Origin: an uncultured Candidatus Soleaferrea sp. | GTDB lineage: Bacteria; Bacillota; Clostridia; Oscillospirales; Ruminococcaceae | Direction: 5' to 3' | Assembly: GCA_934527325.1 (NCBI GenBank) | Contig: CAKTAG010000047.1 | Span: 1 to 7,164 of the forward strand | DNA: 7,164 bases | Shown: piece by piece, positions 1 through 5,833 of the stretch | Numbering within the stretch: the stretch's first letter is position 1 | How the letters are laid out: each line of letters starts with the position of its first letter | Program-made: the position numbers and the translations under genes | The notes under the pieces: model-generated | The model's database searches: none | Told to the model about the DNA's origin: nothing | The model's input: the letters and a program-made list of their open reading frames with translations, nothing else

Positions 1-16
1 CATCCAACATCTTACT

Positions 17-45
17 TTGAAATAAAATGTGAAAATTATTAATAT
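17..45 (+). promoter_or_regulatory. Probable sigma-A promoter for glyA
   Basis: A -35 box TTGAAA (17-22) is followed after exactly 17 bases by TAATAT (40-45). This is a reasonable sigma-A match and would start transcription near position 52, giving a leader of about 30 bases before glyA. The leader is too short for a riboswitch. In such AT-rich DNA chance matches are common, so confidence is moderate. A second TATAAA at 54-59 has no -35 partner at a suitable distance. Confidence 0.5.
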
Positions 46-82
46 TGTACCATTATAAAAACACCAAAGGAGTTGCCACAAC

Positions 83-1345
83 ATGTATAATAAAACTATA
101 GAATTTATTAATATCATTAAAGAAATTGATCCAGAAATATCTGCAGAAATTGTAAATGAATTAAATCGTCAACAAAATAATTTAGAATTAATAGCTTCTG
201 AAAATATTGTATCAGAAGCTGTTCTTGCTGCCATGGGCAGTGTTCTTACAAATAAATATGCTGAAGGTTACCCTAACAAAAGGTATTATGGTGGGTGCCA
301 ATTTGTTGATGAAGTTGAAACATTAGCAATTAAACGAGCAAAAGAGTTATTTAAAGCTGAACATGTAAATGTTCAACCTCATTCAGGTTCACAAGCTAAC
401 GCTGCTGTTTACAATGCATTTTTAAAACCTGGTGATGTTGTAATGGGAATGAGCTTAGCGCATGGAGGTCACCTTACCCATGGTAGCCCTGTTAATTTCT
501 CAGGTATGACATACAAATTTATATCTTATGGTGTAAATGAAAACACACATTTAATTGATTACGATGAAGTTTATAATTTAGCTATAAAAAATAAACCTAA
601 AATAATAATTGCTGGTGCAAGTGCTTACCCAAGAAAAATAGACTTTAAAAAATTTAGTGACATAGCTAAACAATGTGGTGCTATTTTTATGGTTGATATG
701 GCTCATATAGCAGGTTTAGTAGCTACTGGTCTTCATCCATCCCCTATTCCCTACGCTGACGTTGTTACAACAACCACTCATAAAACATTACGTGGCCCAA
801 GAGGTGGTATGATTTTATGCAAAGAAGAATATGCAAAAGCAATTGATAAAGCTATTTTCCCTGGTATACAAGGTGGACCTTTAATGCATATTATTGCAGC
901 TAAAGCCGTTGCTTTTAAAGAAGCTTTAAGTAACGATTTTAAAACATATCAAACAAATATAATTAAAAACGCATCTGCATTAGCTAAAGGGTTATTAAAT
1001 AGAAATATTAATCTTGTATCTGGTGGTACCGATAACCACCTTTTAATTATAGATTTAAGAAATACTAACAAAACAGGTAAAGAATTTGAAAATCAGTTAG
1101 ATATTGTTAATATAACTGTTAATAAAAATACTATTCCAAACGATCCAGAAGGTCCGTTTATAACAAGTGGTGTAAGAATAGGTACACCAGCTGTTACTAC
1201 ACGTGGTTTAACTACTGTAGAAATGGATAAAATTGCTGAATTTATTAATTTAGCACTTACTAACTTTAATAATAACATTGACAATATTAAAATTGGTGTA
1301 AAAGAGATTTGTAATAAATACCCTATTATACCAATTAATATTTAA
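83..1345 (+). CDS. glyA: Serine hydroxymethyltransferase
   Basis: This cytoplasmic PLP enzyme converts serine and tetrahydrofolate to glycine and 5,10-methylene-tetrahydrofolate, the main source of one-carbon units for thymidylate, purines and methionine. The 420-residue length is normal for the family (about 410-420). Visible hallmarks are ELIASEN near residue 35, the NKYAEGYPNKRYYGG segment, MVDMAHIAGL, and the cofactor-binding VTTTTHKTLRGPRGG motif. In that motif K234 is the expected Schiff-base lysine. GTPAVTTRGL lies near the C-terminus. The ATG at 83 has a strong ribosome site (AAAGGAGT, 66-73) 9 bases upstream, which fixes the start. It is the first gene of a co-directional run, with the trkA-like gene 46 bases downstream and metK after that. 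No frameshift or missing motif is seen. Confidence 0.97.
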   Translation: MYNKTIEFINIIKEIDPEISAEIVNELNRQQNNLELIASENIVSEAVLAAMGSVLTNKYAEGYPNKRYYGGCQFVDEVETLAIKRAKELFKAEHVNVQPHSGSQANAAVYNAFLKPGDVVMGMSLAHGGHLTHGSPVNFSGMTYKFISYGVNENTHLIDYDEVYNLAIKNKPKIIIAGASAYPRKIDFKKFSDIAKQCGAIFMVDMAHIAGLVATGLHPSPIPYADVVTTTTHKTLRGPRGGMILCKEEYAKAIDKAIFPGIQGGPLMHIIAAKAVAFKEALSNDFKTYQTNIIKNASALAKGLLNRNINLVSGGTDNHLLIIDLRNTNKTGKEFENQLDIVNITVNKNTIPNDPEGPFITSGVRIGTPAVTTRGLTTVEMDKIAEFINLALTNFNNNIDNIKIGVKEICNKYPIIPINI

Positions 1346-1376
1346 ATATATTATTAGTGTAACTTTTTTATTGATT

Positions 1377-1383
1377 AAAAGGA
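1377..1383 (+). promoter_or_regulatory. Ribosome binding site setting the trkA-like start
   Basis: AAAAGGA lies 8 bases before the ATG at 1392. The open frame can be extended to a TTG at 1371, but that would place the start codon upstream of the ribosome site and add seven residues (MIKRNCK) ahead of the nucleotide-binding fold. The ATG at 1392 is therefore preferred. Confidence 0.8.
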
Positions 1384-1391
1384 ACTGTAAA

Positions 1392-2018
1392 ATGAATATA
1401 TTGATTATAGGTTGTGGCCAAGTAGGTTCTCAACTAGCTTGCTTATTAGATTCTAAAGGCCACGATGTTGTTGTTGTAGATTCTAATGCTGAAAATTTTG
1501 ATTTATTAAATTCTAATTTCAATGGCTACACTGTAACAGGTATACCAATCGATCAAGATGTGTTAAAACAAGCAGGTATTGAAGGTTGCGATGTTGTTGC
1601 TGCTGTTACAAAAGAAGATAATGTAAATATTATGGTATCTGAAGTAGCAGATAAAATATTTAATATAAAAAATATAATAACACGAATATATGATCCATAC
1701 AGAGAAAATACATTTTCAAAATTTGGCTTAAAAACTGTATGCCCAACAAGTATGACTGTTTCTGCTATTTGTGCGGCAATAAATAACGAAAATAATAATC
1801 AACATATTTATTTTAATACATCTACAATATCTTTTTCAACAATTAAAGTTCCAAAGCAATATGTTGGCAAAAATATTTCATACATTAATGAAGATAGCGA
1901 TACTAATGAATTTTTATTTGGCGTAATAACAGATGAAAATAAAGTTATTTTCAGCAAAGATTTCAACATTGCTTTAAAAGAAACTGATCAATTAATTTTT
2001 TCTAGAATAACAGATTAG
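1392..2018 (+). CDS. TrkA/KtrA-type RCK protein, NAD-binding regulator of potassium uptake
   Basis: This 208-residue protein begins directly with a Rossmann fold. It has beta strand MNILIIG, GCGQVG with glycines at residues 7, 9 and 12, and an acidic D30 after VVVV that should bind the adenine ribose of NAD. The RCK_N domain covers roughly residues 1-120 and includes the family-typical TRIYDPYRENTFSKFGL segment. A TrkA_C-like domain follows at about 140-208, ending in ETDQLIFSRI. The size is that of the single-unit KtrA/TrkA peripheral subunits, which bind nucleotide and gate a membrane TrkH/KtrB potassium channel. No such membrane partner is in the window. The gene sits 46 bases after glyA and 31 bases before metK, suggesting co-transcription. 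The family is clear, but the exact partner and ligand are inferred. It ends with TAG, unlike its TAA-ending neighbours. Confidence 0.85.
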   Translation: MNILIIGCGQVGSQLACLLDSKGHDVVVVDSNAENFDLLNSNFNGYTVTGIPIDQDVLKQAGIEGCDVVAAVTKEDNVNIMVSEVADKIFNIKNIITRIYDPYRENTFSKFGLKTVCPTSMTVSAICAAINNENNNQHIYFNTSTISFSTIKVPKQYVGKNISYINEDSDTNEFLFGVITDENKVIFSKDFNIALKETDQLIFSRITD

Positions 2019-2049
2019 CAAAATTTATTAAAAAGGAGTTATTAACGCA

Positions 2050-3225
2050 ATGAGCAAATTATTATTTACTTCGGAATCTGTAACAGAAGGGCATCCAGAT
2101 AAAATATGCGATCAAATATCTGATGGGATTTTAGATGCTATTTTAGCTAAAGACCCATATGGTAGAGTAGCTTGCGAAACTACCGTAACTACTGGCATGG
2201 TTATGATAATGGGTGAAATAACAACTAAGTGCTATGTAGATATTCCTAAAATTGCAAGAAAAATTATAAAAGAAATTGGTTATGATAATGCCAAATACGG
2301 ATTTGATTATAAATCTTGTTCAATATTAACTTCAATTGATGAGCAATCTGATGACATTGCTTTAGGTGTGAATAAAAGTTTAGAATCTAAAAAAAATATT
2401 ATTCATGATTTTGAAACAGGTGCTGGTGACCAAGGAATGATGTTTGGTTTTGCTTGTAACGAAACACCTGAATTAATGCCACTACCAATATCTTTAGCTC
2501 ACAAATTAGCATATCGGTTAGCAGAAGTTAGAAAGGCTGGCATATTAAAATATCTACGCCCAGATGGTAAAACCCAGGTAACTGTTGAATATATAAATGG
2601 TATACCTAATAGAGTGGATACCATTATTATTTCCTCACAACATAATGAAGATGTTGCTTATGAAACATTACATAAAGATATTATTGAGCATGTTGTTAAA
2701 TATATTGTACCTAAACAACTAATAGATGAAAAAACAAAATATTTTGTTAACCCTACTGGTCGCTTTGTAATAGGTGGACCACCAGCAGATAGCGGCCTTA
2801 CAGGTAGAAAAATAATAGTAGATACATATGGTGGCTATTCAAGGCATGGTGGAGGTGCTTTTTCTGGCAAAGATCCAACAAAAGTAGATAGATCTGCTGC
2901 ATATATGGCTAGGTATATTGCTAAAAATATTGTTGCTGCTAAATTAGCTAAAAAATGTGAAGTTCAATTTGCATATGCTATAGGCGTAGCTCAACCAGTT
3001 TCTGTTATGGTAGATACTTTTGGTACTAGTGAAATTCCAGATGAAGTCATATCTGCTTTTATTATGAATAACTTTGACTTAAGACCAGAAGCTATTATCA
3101 CACAATTAAATCTTAGAAATCCTATTTATAGGCAAACTGCCTCTTACGGGCACTTTGGCAGAGAATGTAAAAATTTCACCTGGGAACAAACCGATAAAGT
3201 TGACCTTTTAAAAAAAATAAAATAA
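2050..3225 (+). CDS. metK: S-adenosylmethionine synthetase (methionine adenosyltransferase)
   Basis: This cytoplasmic enzyme makes S-adenosylmethionine from methionine and ATP, releasing phosphate and pyrophosphate. It normally works as a tetramer of about 380-400 residue subunits, and this copy has 391. The three family signatures are intact. GHPDKICDQISDGI near the N-terminus contains H15 and D17, which contact ATP phosphates and metal. GAGDQG is at residues 124-129. The phosphate-binding GGGAFSGKDPTKVDRSA segment starts at residue 267. The ATG is preceded by AAAAGGAG (2031-2038) at a normal distance, 31 bases after the trkA-like stop. There is no room for a SAM riboswitch directly upstream, so expression probably depends on the glyA promoter. 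No internal defects are seen. Confidence 0.98.
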   Translation: MSKLLFTSESVTEGHPDKICDQISDGILDAILAKDPYGRVACETTVTTGMVMIMGEITTKCYVDIPKIARKIIKEIGYDNAKYGFDYKSCSILTSIDEQSDDIALGVNKSLESKKNIIHDFETGAGDQGMMFGFACNETPELMPLPISLAHKLAYRLAEVRKAGILKYLRPDGKTQVTVEYINGIPNRVDTIIISSQHNEDVAYETLHKDIIEHVVKYIVPKQLIDEKTKYFVNPTGRFVIGGPPADSGLTGRKIIVDTYGGYSRHGGGAFSGKDPTKVDRSAAYMARYIAKNIVAAKLAKKCEVQFAYAIGVAQPVSVMVDTFGTSEIPDEVISAFIMNNFDLRPEAIITQLNLRNPIYRQTASYGHFGRECKNFTWEQTDKVDLLKKIK

Positions 3226-3283
3226 ATATATATCTAGCTACTGCTTTATAAATATTTTATATAAAATGCCACCACTTAACTTT

Positions 3284-3293
3284 AAAAGAGGTG
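3284..3293 (+). promoter_or_regulatory. Ribosome binding site setting the yfbR start
   Basis: AAAAGAGGTG contains a perfect GAGGTG match to the 16S anti-Shine-Dalgarno, ending 12 bases before the ATG at 3306. An in-frame GTG at 3291 lies inside this site and so is unlikely as the start. Starting at 3306 also puts the catalytic residues at the numbers I recall for E. coli YfbR (R18, H33, H68, D69). Confidence 0.7.
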
Positions 3294-3305
3294 TTAATTA
3301 ATTTT

Positions 3306-3887
3306 ATGAGTAATTTCCATTTCTTTTCTATAGTTTCTAGAATGAAATACATAAACAGATGGGGGCTAATGAGAAACTCTAAAGATGAAAATTTAAGTGA
3401 ACATAGCCTAGAAGTTGCAATTATAGCTCACGCTTTATGTTTAATAAAGAACAAAAAATTTGGTGGTAACCTTAACCCAGAAAAAGTTGCGGTTTTGGGC
3501 TTATACCACGATGTTAGTGAAATATTCACTGGCGACTTACCTACTCCAGTTAAATATCATAATCCCGAAATTTATAAATCTTATAAAAAAGTAGAAGTAT
3601 TTGCTATAAAAAAAATATTGAATTTGCTACCAAGTTACCTTTATAACGATTACAAAAATATATTACTTACACCAGATCAAGAATTATATTCTATAGTAAA
3701 AGCTGCAGATAAAATATCTGCTTTAATAAAATGCATAGAAGAAGAAAACATAGGTAATAATGAATTTAAAAGCGCAAAAAACAGACTATTAAACAATTTA
3801 CATGAATTAAATATGCCAGAAGTTGAGTTGTTTTTAAAAGATTTTATTCCTAGCTATAACCTTTCTTTAGATGAACAAGAAACATAA
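3306..3887 (+). CDS. yfbR: YfbR-like HD-domain 5'-deoxynucleotidase
   Basis: This 193-residue HD-superfamily phosphohydrolase is predicted to remove the 5'-phosphate from deoxyribonucleoside monophosphates (dAMP, dGMP, dCMP, dTMP) using a divalent metal, as E. coli YfbR does. From the ATG at 3306, the residues known to matter in E. coli YfbR appear in place: R18 and W19 (INRWGLMRN), H33 (SEHS), H68-D69 with E72 (YHDVSE), D77 in GDLPTPVKY, and an aspartate at 135 in VKAADKISALIKC that aligns with E. coli D137. FGGN and NNEF also match, and the protein ends LSLDEQET, like the LSLDE near the E. coli C-terminus. The gene lies 80 bases after metK and 37 before the ECF-S-like gene. Substrate range is inferred from the family. 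Confidence 0.9.
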   Translation: MSNFHFFSIVSRMKYINRWGLMRNSKDENLSEHSLEVAIIAHALCLIKNKKFGGNLNPEKVAVLGLYHDVSEIFTGDLPTPVKYHNPEIYKSYKKVEVFAIKKILNLLPSYLYNDYKNILLTPDQELYSIVKAADKISALIKCIEEENIGNNEFKSAKNRLLNNLHELNMPEVELFLKDFIPSYNLSLDEQET

Positions 3888-3924
3888 ATTTTTGTTATTT
3901 AAAATTTGAAGGGAATTTCGTATT

Positions 3925-4503
3925 ATGAAAAAAAGTATTACTTATAAAACTTCTGTAACCGGATTGTCAATTGCACTTATAATTTTATGGCAATTGATAG
4001 GTAAAATACTACCTACTGGGTTAATTATTGCTGGGCCTTTTAGTTTTAACCAATTAATTACAGGTTCATTAGTGAACATGACTTTAATATTATTAACATT
4101 ACAAATCGGCTTGTTCCCTGCTATTACTTCTGGAATTGTTTCATCTGTACTTGCCATGTTTTTACAAATAGGGCCTATTTTTCCTCAATTAGTTTTATTT
4201 ATAGCAATATCTAATATAATTTTAGTTACTGTTATATATTTTTTTTCATACTTAAGTAAAAAAACGACCAATAAAAAAATATATAATGTTATTTTATTGT
4301 TTTTAAGCATAATAATTGCTGCTTGTTTTAAATTCATTTTTCTAAAATTTACCATTCCATTTTCATTCAAATTGATTAATAATATATCTGTAATTCAAAC
4401 TAATGTTTTATCTTTTATGTTTTCTTGGCCACAGCTTTTTACAGCTTTAACAGGTGGTTTTTTAGCTTTATTTGCTAATAAATTTTTTACAAAACTTAAA
4501 TAA
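3925..4503 (+). CDS. Putative ECF-type substrate-binding (S component) membrane protein
   Basis: This 192-residue protein is very hydrophobic, with about six membrane segments: roughly 8-29, 46-62, 63-82, 86-110, 119-141 and 160-188. It has a short charged N-terminus, a Lys/Thr-rich loop near 111-118, and a Lys-rich tail. The pattern of an early conserved Gln-Leu-Ile-Gly helix, GSLVN, a Pro-rich PIFPQL turn and a terminal SWPQLFTALTGGFLAL segment resembles small clostridial proteins annotated as ECF transporter S components. If correct, it would bind a vitamin or similar micronutrient and pair with a shared EcfA/EcfT energizing module encoded elsewhere. I cannot assign a substrate. The start is supported by GAAGGGA (3908-3914), 10 bases before the ATG. 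It probably ends the glyA-led run, since a hairpin follows 66 bases after its stop. Confidence 0.6.
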   Translation: MKKSITYKTSVTGLSIALIILWQLIGKILPTGLIIAGPFSFNQLITGSLVNMTLILLTLQIGLFPAITSGIVSSVLAMFLQIGPIFPQLVLFIAISNIILVTVIYFFSYLSKKTTNKKIYNVILLFLSIIIAACFKFIFLKFTIPFSFKLINNISVIQTNVLSFMFSWPQLFTALTGGFLALFANKFFTKLK

Positions 4504-4569
4504 ATTATTATATGCCATGTATTTCCATATCTGTATAGGCATAAAAATATTATTTATTCGCTCTAAATT

Positions 4570-4596
4570 AAAACCACTGGCTAAGCCGGTGGTTTT
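4570..4596 (+). terminator. Hairpin, probable weak intrinsic terminator after the ECF-S-like gene
   Basis: The left arm AAAACCACTGG (4570-4580) pairs with CCGGTGGTTTT (4586-4596) around the loop CTAAG. This gives 11 bp with one T-G wobble. The GC core is seven pairs and the flanking A and T runs allow termination in both directions, but the T-run is only four long before GATT. It lies 66 bases after the membrane-protein stop and ahead of the rpmE promoter, where a terminator is expected. The core also resembles the end palindromes of IS200/IS605 elements, so a transposon remnant is possible. Confidence 0.55.
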
Positions 4597-4701
4597 GATT
4601 CTAACAGATTTTTTAAGATTTCAATCACTTTTCTTTTTTGTTATTCATGCTCACATCAATTGCAACACTACAATTTGCCGTTTTTAGAAATAAATTTTGT
4701 A

Positions 4702-4730
4702 TTGAAATATATATTTTTTTATGTTATAAT
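4702..4730 (+). promoter_or_regulatory. Strong sigma-A promoter for rpmE
   Basis: TTGAAA (4702-4707) and a perfect TATAAT (4725-4730) are separated by the ideal 17 bases. A TG one base before the -10 box (4722-4723) makes it an extended -10. This is the best promoter in the window, as expected for a ribosomal protein gene. The predicted start near 4737 leaves a leader of about 100 bases before rpmE. Confidence 0.82.
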
Positions 4731-4761
4731 TTATTGGTAAGTTTTTAAAGTTATTTTTTTT

Positions 4762-4805
4762 CTTTTTAATGTTAAAATAAAAAAAGTATTCATAACATTA
4801 AAAAG
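4762..4805 (+). repeat. 13-bp perfect inverted repeat in the rpmE leader
   Basis: CTTTTTAATGTTA (4762-4774) and TAACATTAAAAAG (4793-4805) are exact reverse complements separated by 18 A-rich bases. The repeat lies inside the predicted transcript, ending 14 bases before the GGGAG ribosome site of rpmE. AAAAAGTATT also occurs twice, at 4781-4790 and 4800-4809. No T-run follows on either strand, so it does not look like a terminator. It could be an RNA stem that tunes L31 translation or a protein binding site on DNA. The function is unproven. Confidence 0.6.
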
Positions 4806-4836
4806 TATTTAAGCAAGAAGGGAGTTAATTGAAATC

Positions 4837-5040
4837 ATGAAAAAAAATATTCATCCAGATTATAAACCAGCAACAATAAAATGTGCTTGTGGTGAAGTAA
4901 TCGAAACTAAATCTACAAAACAAGATATTCATGTTGAAATTTGTTCTAAATGTCACCCATTTTATACCGGAAAACAAAAACTGGTTGATACAGGTGGTCG
5001 TGTAGATAGATTTAATAAACGCTTTGAAATGAAAAAATAA
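4837..5040 (+). CDS. rpmE: 50S ribosomal protein L31, zinc-binding (C+) type
   Basis: This small protein of the large ribosomal subunit forms part of the bridge to the 30S subunit. The 67-residue length is typical. It carries the four cysteines of the zinc ribbon (C16, C18, C36, C39) and the signature HPFYTGKQKLVDTGGRVDRF. It is therefore the zinc-containing RpmE form rather than the cysteine-free alternative (RpmE2/YtiA) made under zinc starvation. The start ATG follows GGGAG (4820-4824) with a fairly long 12-base spacer. It has its own strong promoter and structured leader, and a large hairpin begins 16 bases after its stop, so it is probably mostly expressed as a single-gene unit. Confidence 0.97.
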   Translation: MKKNIHPDYKPATIKCACGEVIETKSTKQDIHVEICSKCHPFYTGKQKLVDTGGRVDRFNKRFEMKK

Positions 5041-5056
5041 TAATTTTTAATTAACC

Positions 5057-5098
5057 AGGGCATCTGCTACACTATAAAGTAGTTACAGCAGATGCCCT
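5057..5098. repeat. Perfect 12-bp stem hairpin between rpmE and the YigZ-family gene
   Basis: AGGGCATCTGCT (5057-5068) and AGCAGATGCCCT (5087-5098) are exact reverse complements. Inside the loop ACTA (5071-5074) can pair with TAGT (5080-5083), extending the structure beyond a small internal loop. The GC content is high for this window. It sits where an rpmE terminator would be, but it is followed by ATATTGATAG on the + strand, and on the - strand by bases with no clean T-run. It may be an inefficient terminator or attenuator, an mRNA 3'-end stabiliser, or a copy of a dispersed palindrome. Confidence 0.65.
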
Positions 5099-5139
5099 AT
5101 ATTGATAGCTACACCAACTTCAAATTTCACTTTATTACT

Positions 5140-5144
5140 AGGTG
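5140..5144 (+). promoter_or_regulatory. Ribosome binding site setting a TTG start for the YigZ-family gene
   Basis: AGGTG lies 8 bases before the TTG at 5153, an ideal spacing. The alternative in-frame GTG at 5144 overlaps this site. An upstream TTG at 5102 has no ribosome site and would add 17 residues that do not match the family. Confidence 0.65.
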
Positions 5145-5152
5145 TGATTTTT

Positions 5153-5770
5153 TTGTACAAAACTATTAAAAATTGCTCGTTTGCTGAATTTACAGAAAAA
5201 AAATCTCGTTTTTTATCTTACGCTTCTCACGTTTCAACAGAAGACGATGCTGTAAATTTTATTAAAACAATTAAAAACAAGCACAAAGATGCTACCCACA
5301 ATGTTTATGCATACATACTAAAAACAAATAATTTACAAAAATATAGTGATGCTGGTGAACCACGAGGAACTGCAGGTGTACCTATATTAAACATATTAAT
5401 AAAATCTCAACTTTATGATGTTGCCGTTGTTGTTACAAGGTATTTTGGTGGAACATTACTTGGTACAGGTGGCCTTGTTAGGGCTTATTCAAACGGTTGC
5501 AAATTAGCAATTCAAAATGCTACTATAGTTTCTGTTCATCTATGCCAAAAAATTTACCTTTGTTTTGATTACAACCTGTATTCTAAAATTAAAAATTTAT
5601 TACAAAACTACCACTACAAAATTTTAAAAACTGTTTACAATAATAATATTATTTTAGAATTAGCTATACATTATTCTTCTTTTAATAATTTTTATAACGA
5701 AATTTTGGAATTAACTGGTGGCAAAATAATTATAAAAAAATTAGACAAATTAGAAATGAGTTTAACGTAA
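5153..5770 (+). CDS. YigZ/YvyE family protein (IMPACT-like, UPF0029 and DUF1949 domains)
   Basis: This 206-residue cytoplasmic protein belongs to the widespread family of E. coli YigZ and B. subtilis YvyE, related to eukaryotic IMPACT. Its biochemical role is not settled. The UPF0029 domain (about residues 15-125) carries EKKSRF, the SDAGEPRGTAGVP motif starting at residue 65, and TRYFGGTLLGTGGLVRAY with R96. A DUF1949-like ferredoxin-fold domain occupies about 140-200, ending ELTGGKIIIKKL. I choose the TTG at 5153 as the start, giving MYKTIKNCSFAEF, because it has a well-placed AGGTG and gives the usual family length and N-terminus. It follows rpmE after 112 bases that include a strong hairpin, and precedes dnaG by 63 bases with no terminator between, so it may be co-transcribed with dnaG. 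Confidence 0.9.
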   Translation: MYKTIKNCSFAEFTEKKSRFLSYASHVSTEDDAVNFIKTIKNKHKDATHNVYAYILKTNNLQKYSDAGEPRGTAGVPILNILIKSQLYDVAVVVTRYFGGTLLGTGGLVRAYSNGCKLAIQNATIVSVHLCQKIYLCFDYNLYSKIKNLLQNYHYKILKTVYNNNIILELAIHYSSFNNFYNEILELTGGKIIIKKLDKLEMSLT

Positions 5771-5784
5771 AGTTAAATCTACAT

Positions 5785-5802
5785 ATTCACAAAAATTCAC
5801 AA
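5785..5802 (+). repeat. Tandem ATTCACAA repeat upstream of dnaG
   Basis: ATTCACAA occurs at 5785-5792 and again at 5795-5802, ten bases apart, or about one helical turn. The site lies in the 63-base gap before dnaG, 14 bases ahead of its ribosome site. The nine-base words ending each copy in CACA are weak matches to the DnaA box TTATCCACA (two and three mismatches). This could be chance in AT-rich DNA. Confidence 0.3.
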
Positions 5803-5833
5803 TATCGCTTCCATCAAAGGGGATTTATTATTT

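Larger units (their letters stand above)
4504..4836. other. Non-coding interval between the glyA run and rpmE
   Basis: This 333-base gap holds, in order: a weak 6-bp TATGCC/GGCATA inverted repeat (4511-4516 and 4538-4543), an 11-bp hairpin (4570-4596), a T-rich stretch with no visible gene (about 4600-4700), the rpmE promoter (4702-4730), and the rpmE leader with a 13-bp inverted repeat (4762-4805). A short open frame crosses the first part, but it overlaps the preceding gene and the hairpin, has no ribosome site and resembles nothing I know. Confidence 0.7.

Noticed and set aside
1093..1284. A 63-codon - strand frame inside glyA
   Set aside because: It lies wholly within a well conserved enzyme gene and is explained by that gene's base composition.
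3200..3228. TTGACC at 3200 followed after 17 bases by TAAATA as a promoter for yfbR
   Set aside because: The -10 box matches consensus at only about three of six positions and the -35 lies inside metK, so a separate promoter is not supported.
3245..3266. AT-rich near-palindrome (TTTATAAATATTTTATATAAAA) between metK and yfbR
   Set aside because: It is made only of A and T, cannot form a stable stem, and is the sort of pattern expected by chance in such DNA.
3942..4370. Two open frames on the - strand opposite the membrane-protein gene
   Set aside because: They mirror a clear + strand gene with good start signals and have no ribosome sites or recognisable content.
4511..4543. TATGCC/GGCATA inverted repeat just after the membrane-protein stop as a terminator
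   Set aside because: The stem is only 6 bp around a 21-base loop and is followed by A-rich rather than T-rich sequence.
4472..4687. A 71-codon open frame overlapping the end of the membrane-protein gene
   Set aside because: It has no ribosome site, overlaps the preceding gene, runs through the 4570-4596 hairpin, and its translation looks like no known protein.
5761..5777. TTTAAC/GTTAAA small hairpin across the YigZ-family stop codon
   Set aside because: It is six weak pairs with no T-run, too unstable to call a terminator.
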